From the NCBI RefSeq assembly GCF_051401765.1, contig NW_027480569.1, positions 62,001-126,000 on the forward strand: a stretch of DNA of 64,000 nt, given 5' to 3'. The notes under the pieces were generated by a model. It was not told the origin of the DNA. It did no database searches and saw nothing but the letters and a program-made list of their open reading frames with translations. Within the stretch, counting starts at the first letter, position 1. Each line of letters starts with the position of its first letter. Positions 63,881 to 64,000 of this stretch are shown piece after piece. A program made the translations under genes and the position numbers. This DNA comes from Calliopsis andreniformis (lineage: Eukaryota; Arthropoda; Insecta; Hymenoptera; Andrenidae).

Positions 63881-64000
63881 GATGATTGAGGATCGAGGAT
63901 TGAAGATTGAGAATTGAGGATTGAAGATTGAGGATTGAGGATTGAGGATTGAGGATGGAGGATGAGGGCTGAGGGTTGAGGATTGAGGATTGAGAAATGA

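Larger units (their letters stand above)
1..64000 (+). repeat. Heptamer (GGATTGA)n satellite array with higher-order repeats, fills the window
   Basis: Every part of the window reads as head-to-tail 7-bp monomers close to GGATTGA. Frequent variants are GTATTGA, AGATTGA, GGTTTGA, GGGTTGA, GAATTGA, GGACTGA, GGATTCA, GGATTAA and ATATTGA. A few monomers are 6 bp, for example AATTGA, GGATGA, GTATGA and GGGCGA. The orientation never changes. No unique stretch longer than a few monomers was seen, and neither array edge lies in the window, so the true array is longer than 64 kb. The + strand is G-rich and almost without C; positions 299-613, for instance, contain none. Ordered sets of variants recur at kilobase distances, so this is a higher-order satellite rather than a simple microsatellite. 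The genomic role is inference: heterochromatin, possibly centromeric or subtelomeric. The satellite family was not recognised. Confidence 0.97.

Noticed and set aside
1..64000. Telomere array
   Set aside because: The G-rich heptamer on one strand recalls telomeric repeats, but GGATTGA is not a telomere motif I know, the monomers are highly degenerate, and kilobase higher-order structure is not expected of telomerase products.
1..64000. CRISPR array
   Set aside because: There are no unique spacers of uniform length between identical repeats; the sequence between landmarks is the same heptamer.
1..64000. Low-complexity sequencing or assembly noise
   Set aside because: Shared rare variants at exact offsets, such as 2236, 2598, 11,855 and 33,644 with matching single-base tags, show real ordered sequence. 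Local copy-number errors remain possible, especially in the 2598-bp pair.
1..64000. Transposons, tRNA, rRNA or viral remnants
   Set aside because: No stretch departs from the heptamer pattern long enough to hold one; no terminal repeats, conserved RNA boxes or non-repeat coding sequence were found on either strand.

Overview
The whole 64 kb window is one uninterrupted satellite-DNA array. It is built from a degenerate 7-bp monomer with consensus GGATTGA on the + strand (TCAATCC on the - strand). I found no unique-sequence gene, RNA gene, transposon, CRISPR array or inverted segment. The array runs off both ends of the window. A very long short-monomer satellite with multi-kilobase higher-order repeats points to eukaryotic heterochromatin (centromeric, pericentromeric, subtelomeric or a sex/B-chromosome block). 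I cannot name the organism or recognise the family.

The array is layered. Heptamer variants (GTATTGA, AGATTGA, GGTTTGA, GGATTCA, GGATTAA and others, plus a few 6-bp slips) form composite modules of about 65 to 120 bp. The modules form blocks of about 0.65, 0.68, 0.92 and 1.03 kb, and these are reused in duplications of about 2 to 6 kb. Landmark variants let pairwise offsets be measured directly from coordinates: 683, 923, 1033, 2032, 2236, 2598, 3411, 4292, 4969, 7138, 9895, 11855, 12930, about 15890 and 33644 bp. Many copies look identical or differ only by whole heptamers.

Layout: 1-12.65 kb is two copies of a ~7.1 kb unit (subfamily I), the second with a 495-bp deletion. 12.65-15.47 kb is an inserted subfamily II block that reappears at 24.5 kb. 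15.47-18.77 kb is a recombinant of I and II. 18.77-24.5 kb is a 5.6 kb repeat of 5.84-11.43 kb. 24.5-49.86 kb is subfamily II, with nested duplications at offsets 4292, 4969, ~12.1 kb, 9895 and ~15.9 kb and tandem pairs of 923 and 2236 bp. 49.86-55.06 kb is a near-perfect 2 x 2598-bp tandem. 55.06-58.15 kb is subfamily I again. 58.15-64 kb repeats the 24.5-29.2 kb segment and ends in a ~2.03 kb tandem.

The only long open frames are on the - strand and arise from the repeat. Because 7 is not a multiple of 3, all three frames of (TCAATCC)n read the same stop-free peptide SILNPQS, while every + frame meets TGA once per 21 bp. They should not be annotated as genes. The most interesting aspects are the multi-scale higher-order architecture, the extreme strand asymmetry (C nearly absent from the + strand), the repeated GC-rich islands, the long-range copy of a 4.7 kb segment 33.6 kb away, and the frame-independent open reading of the C-rich strand.
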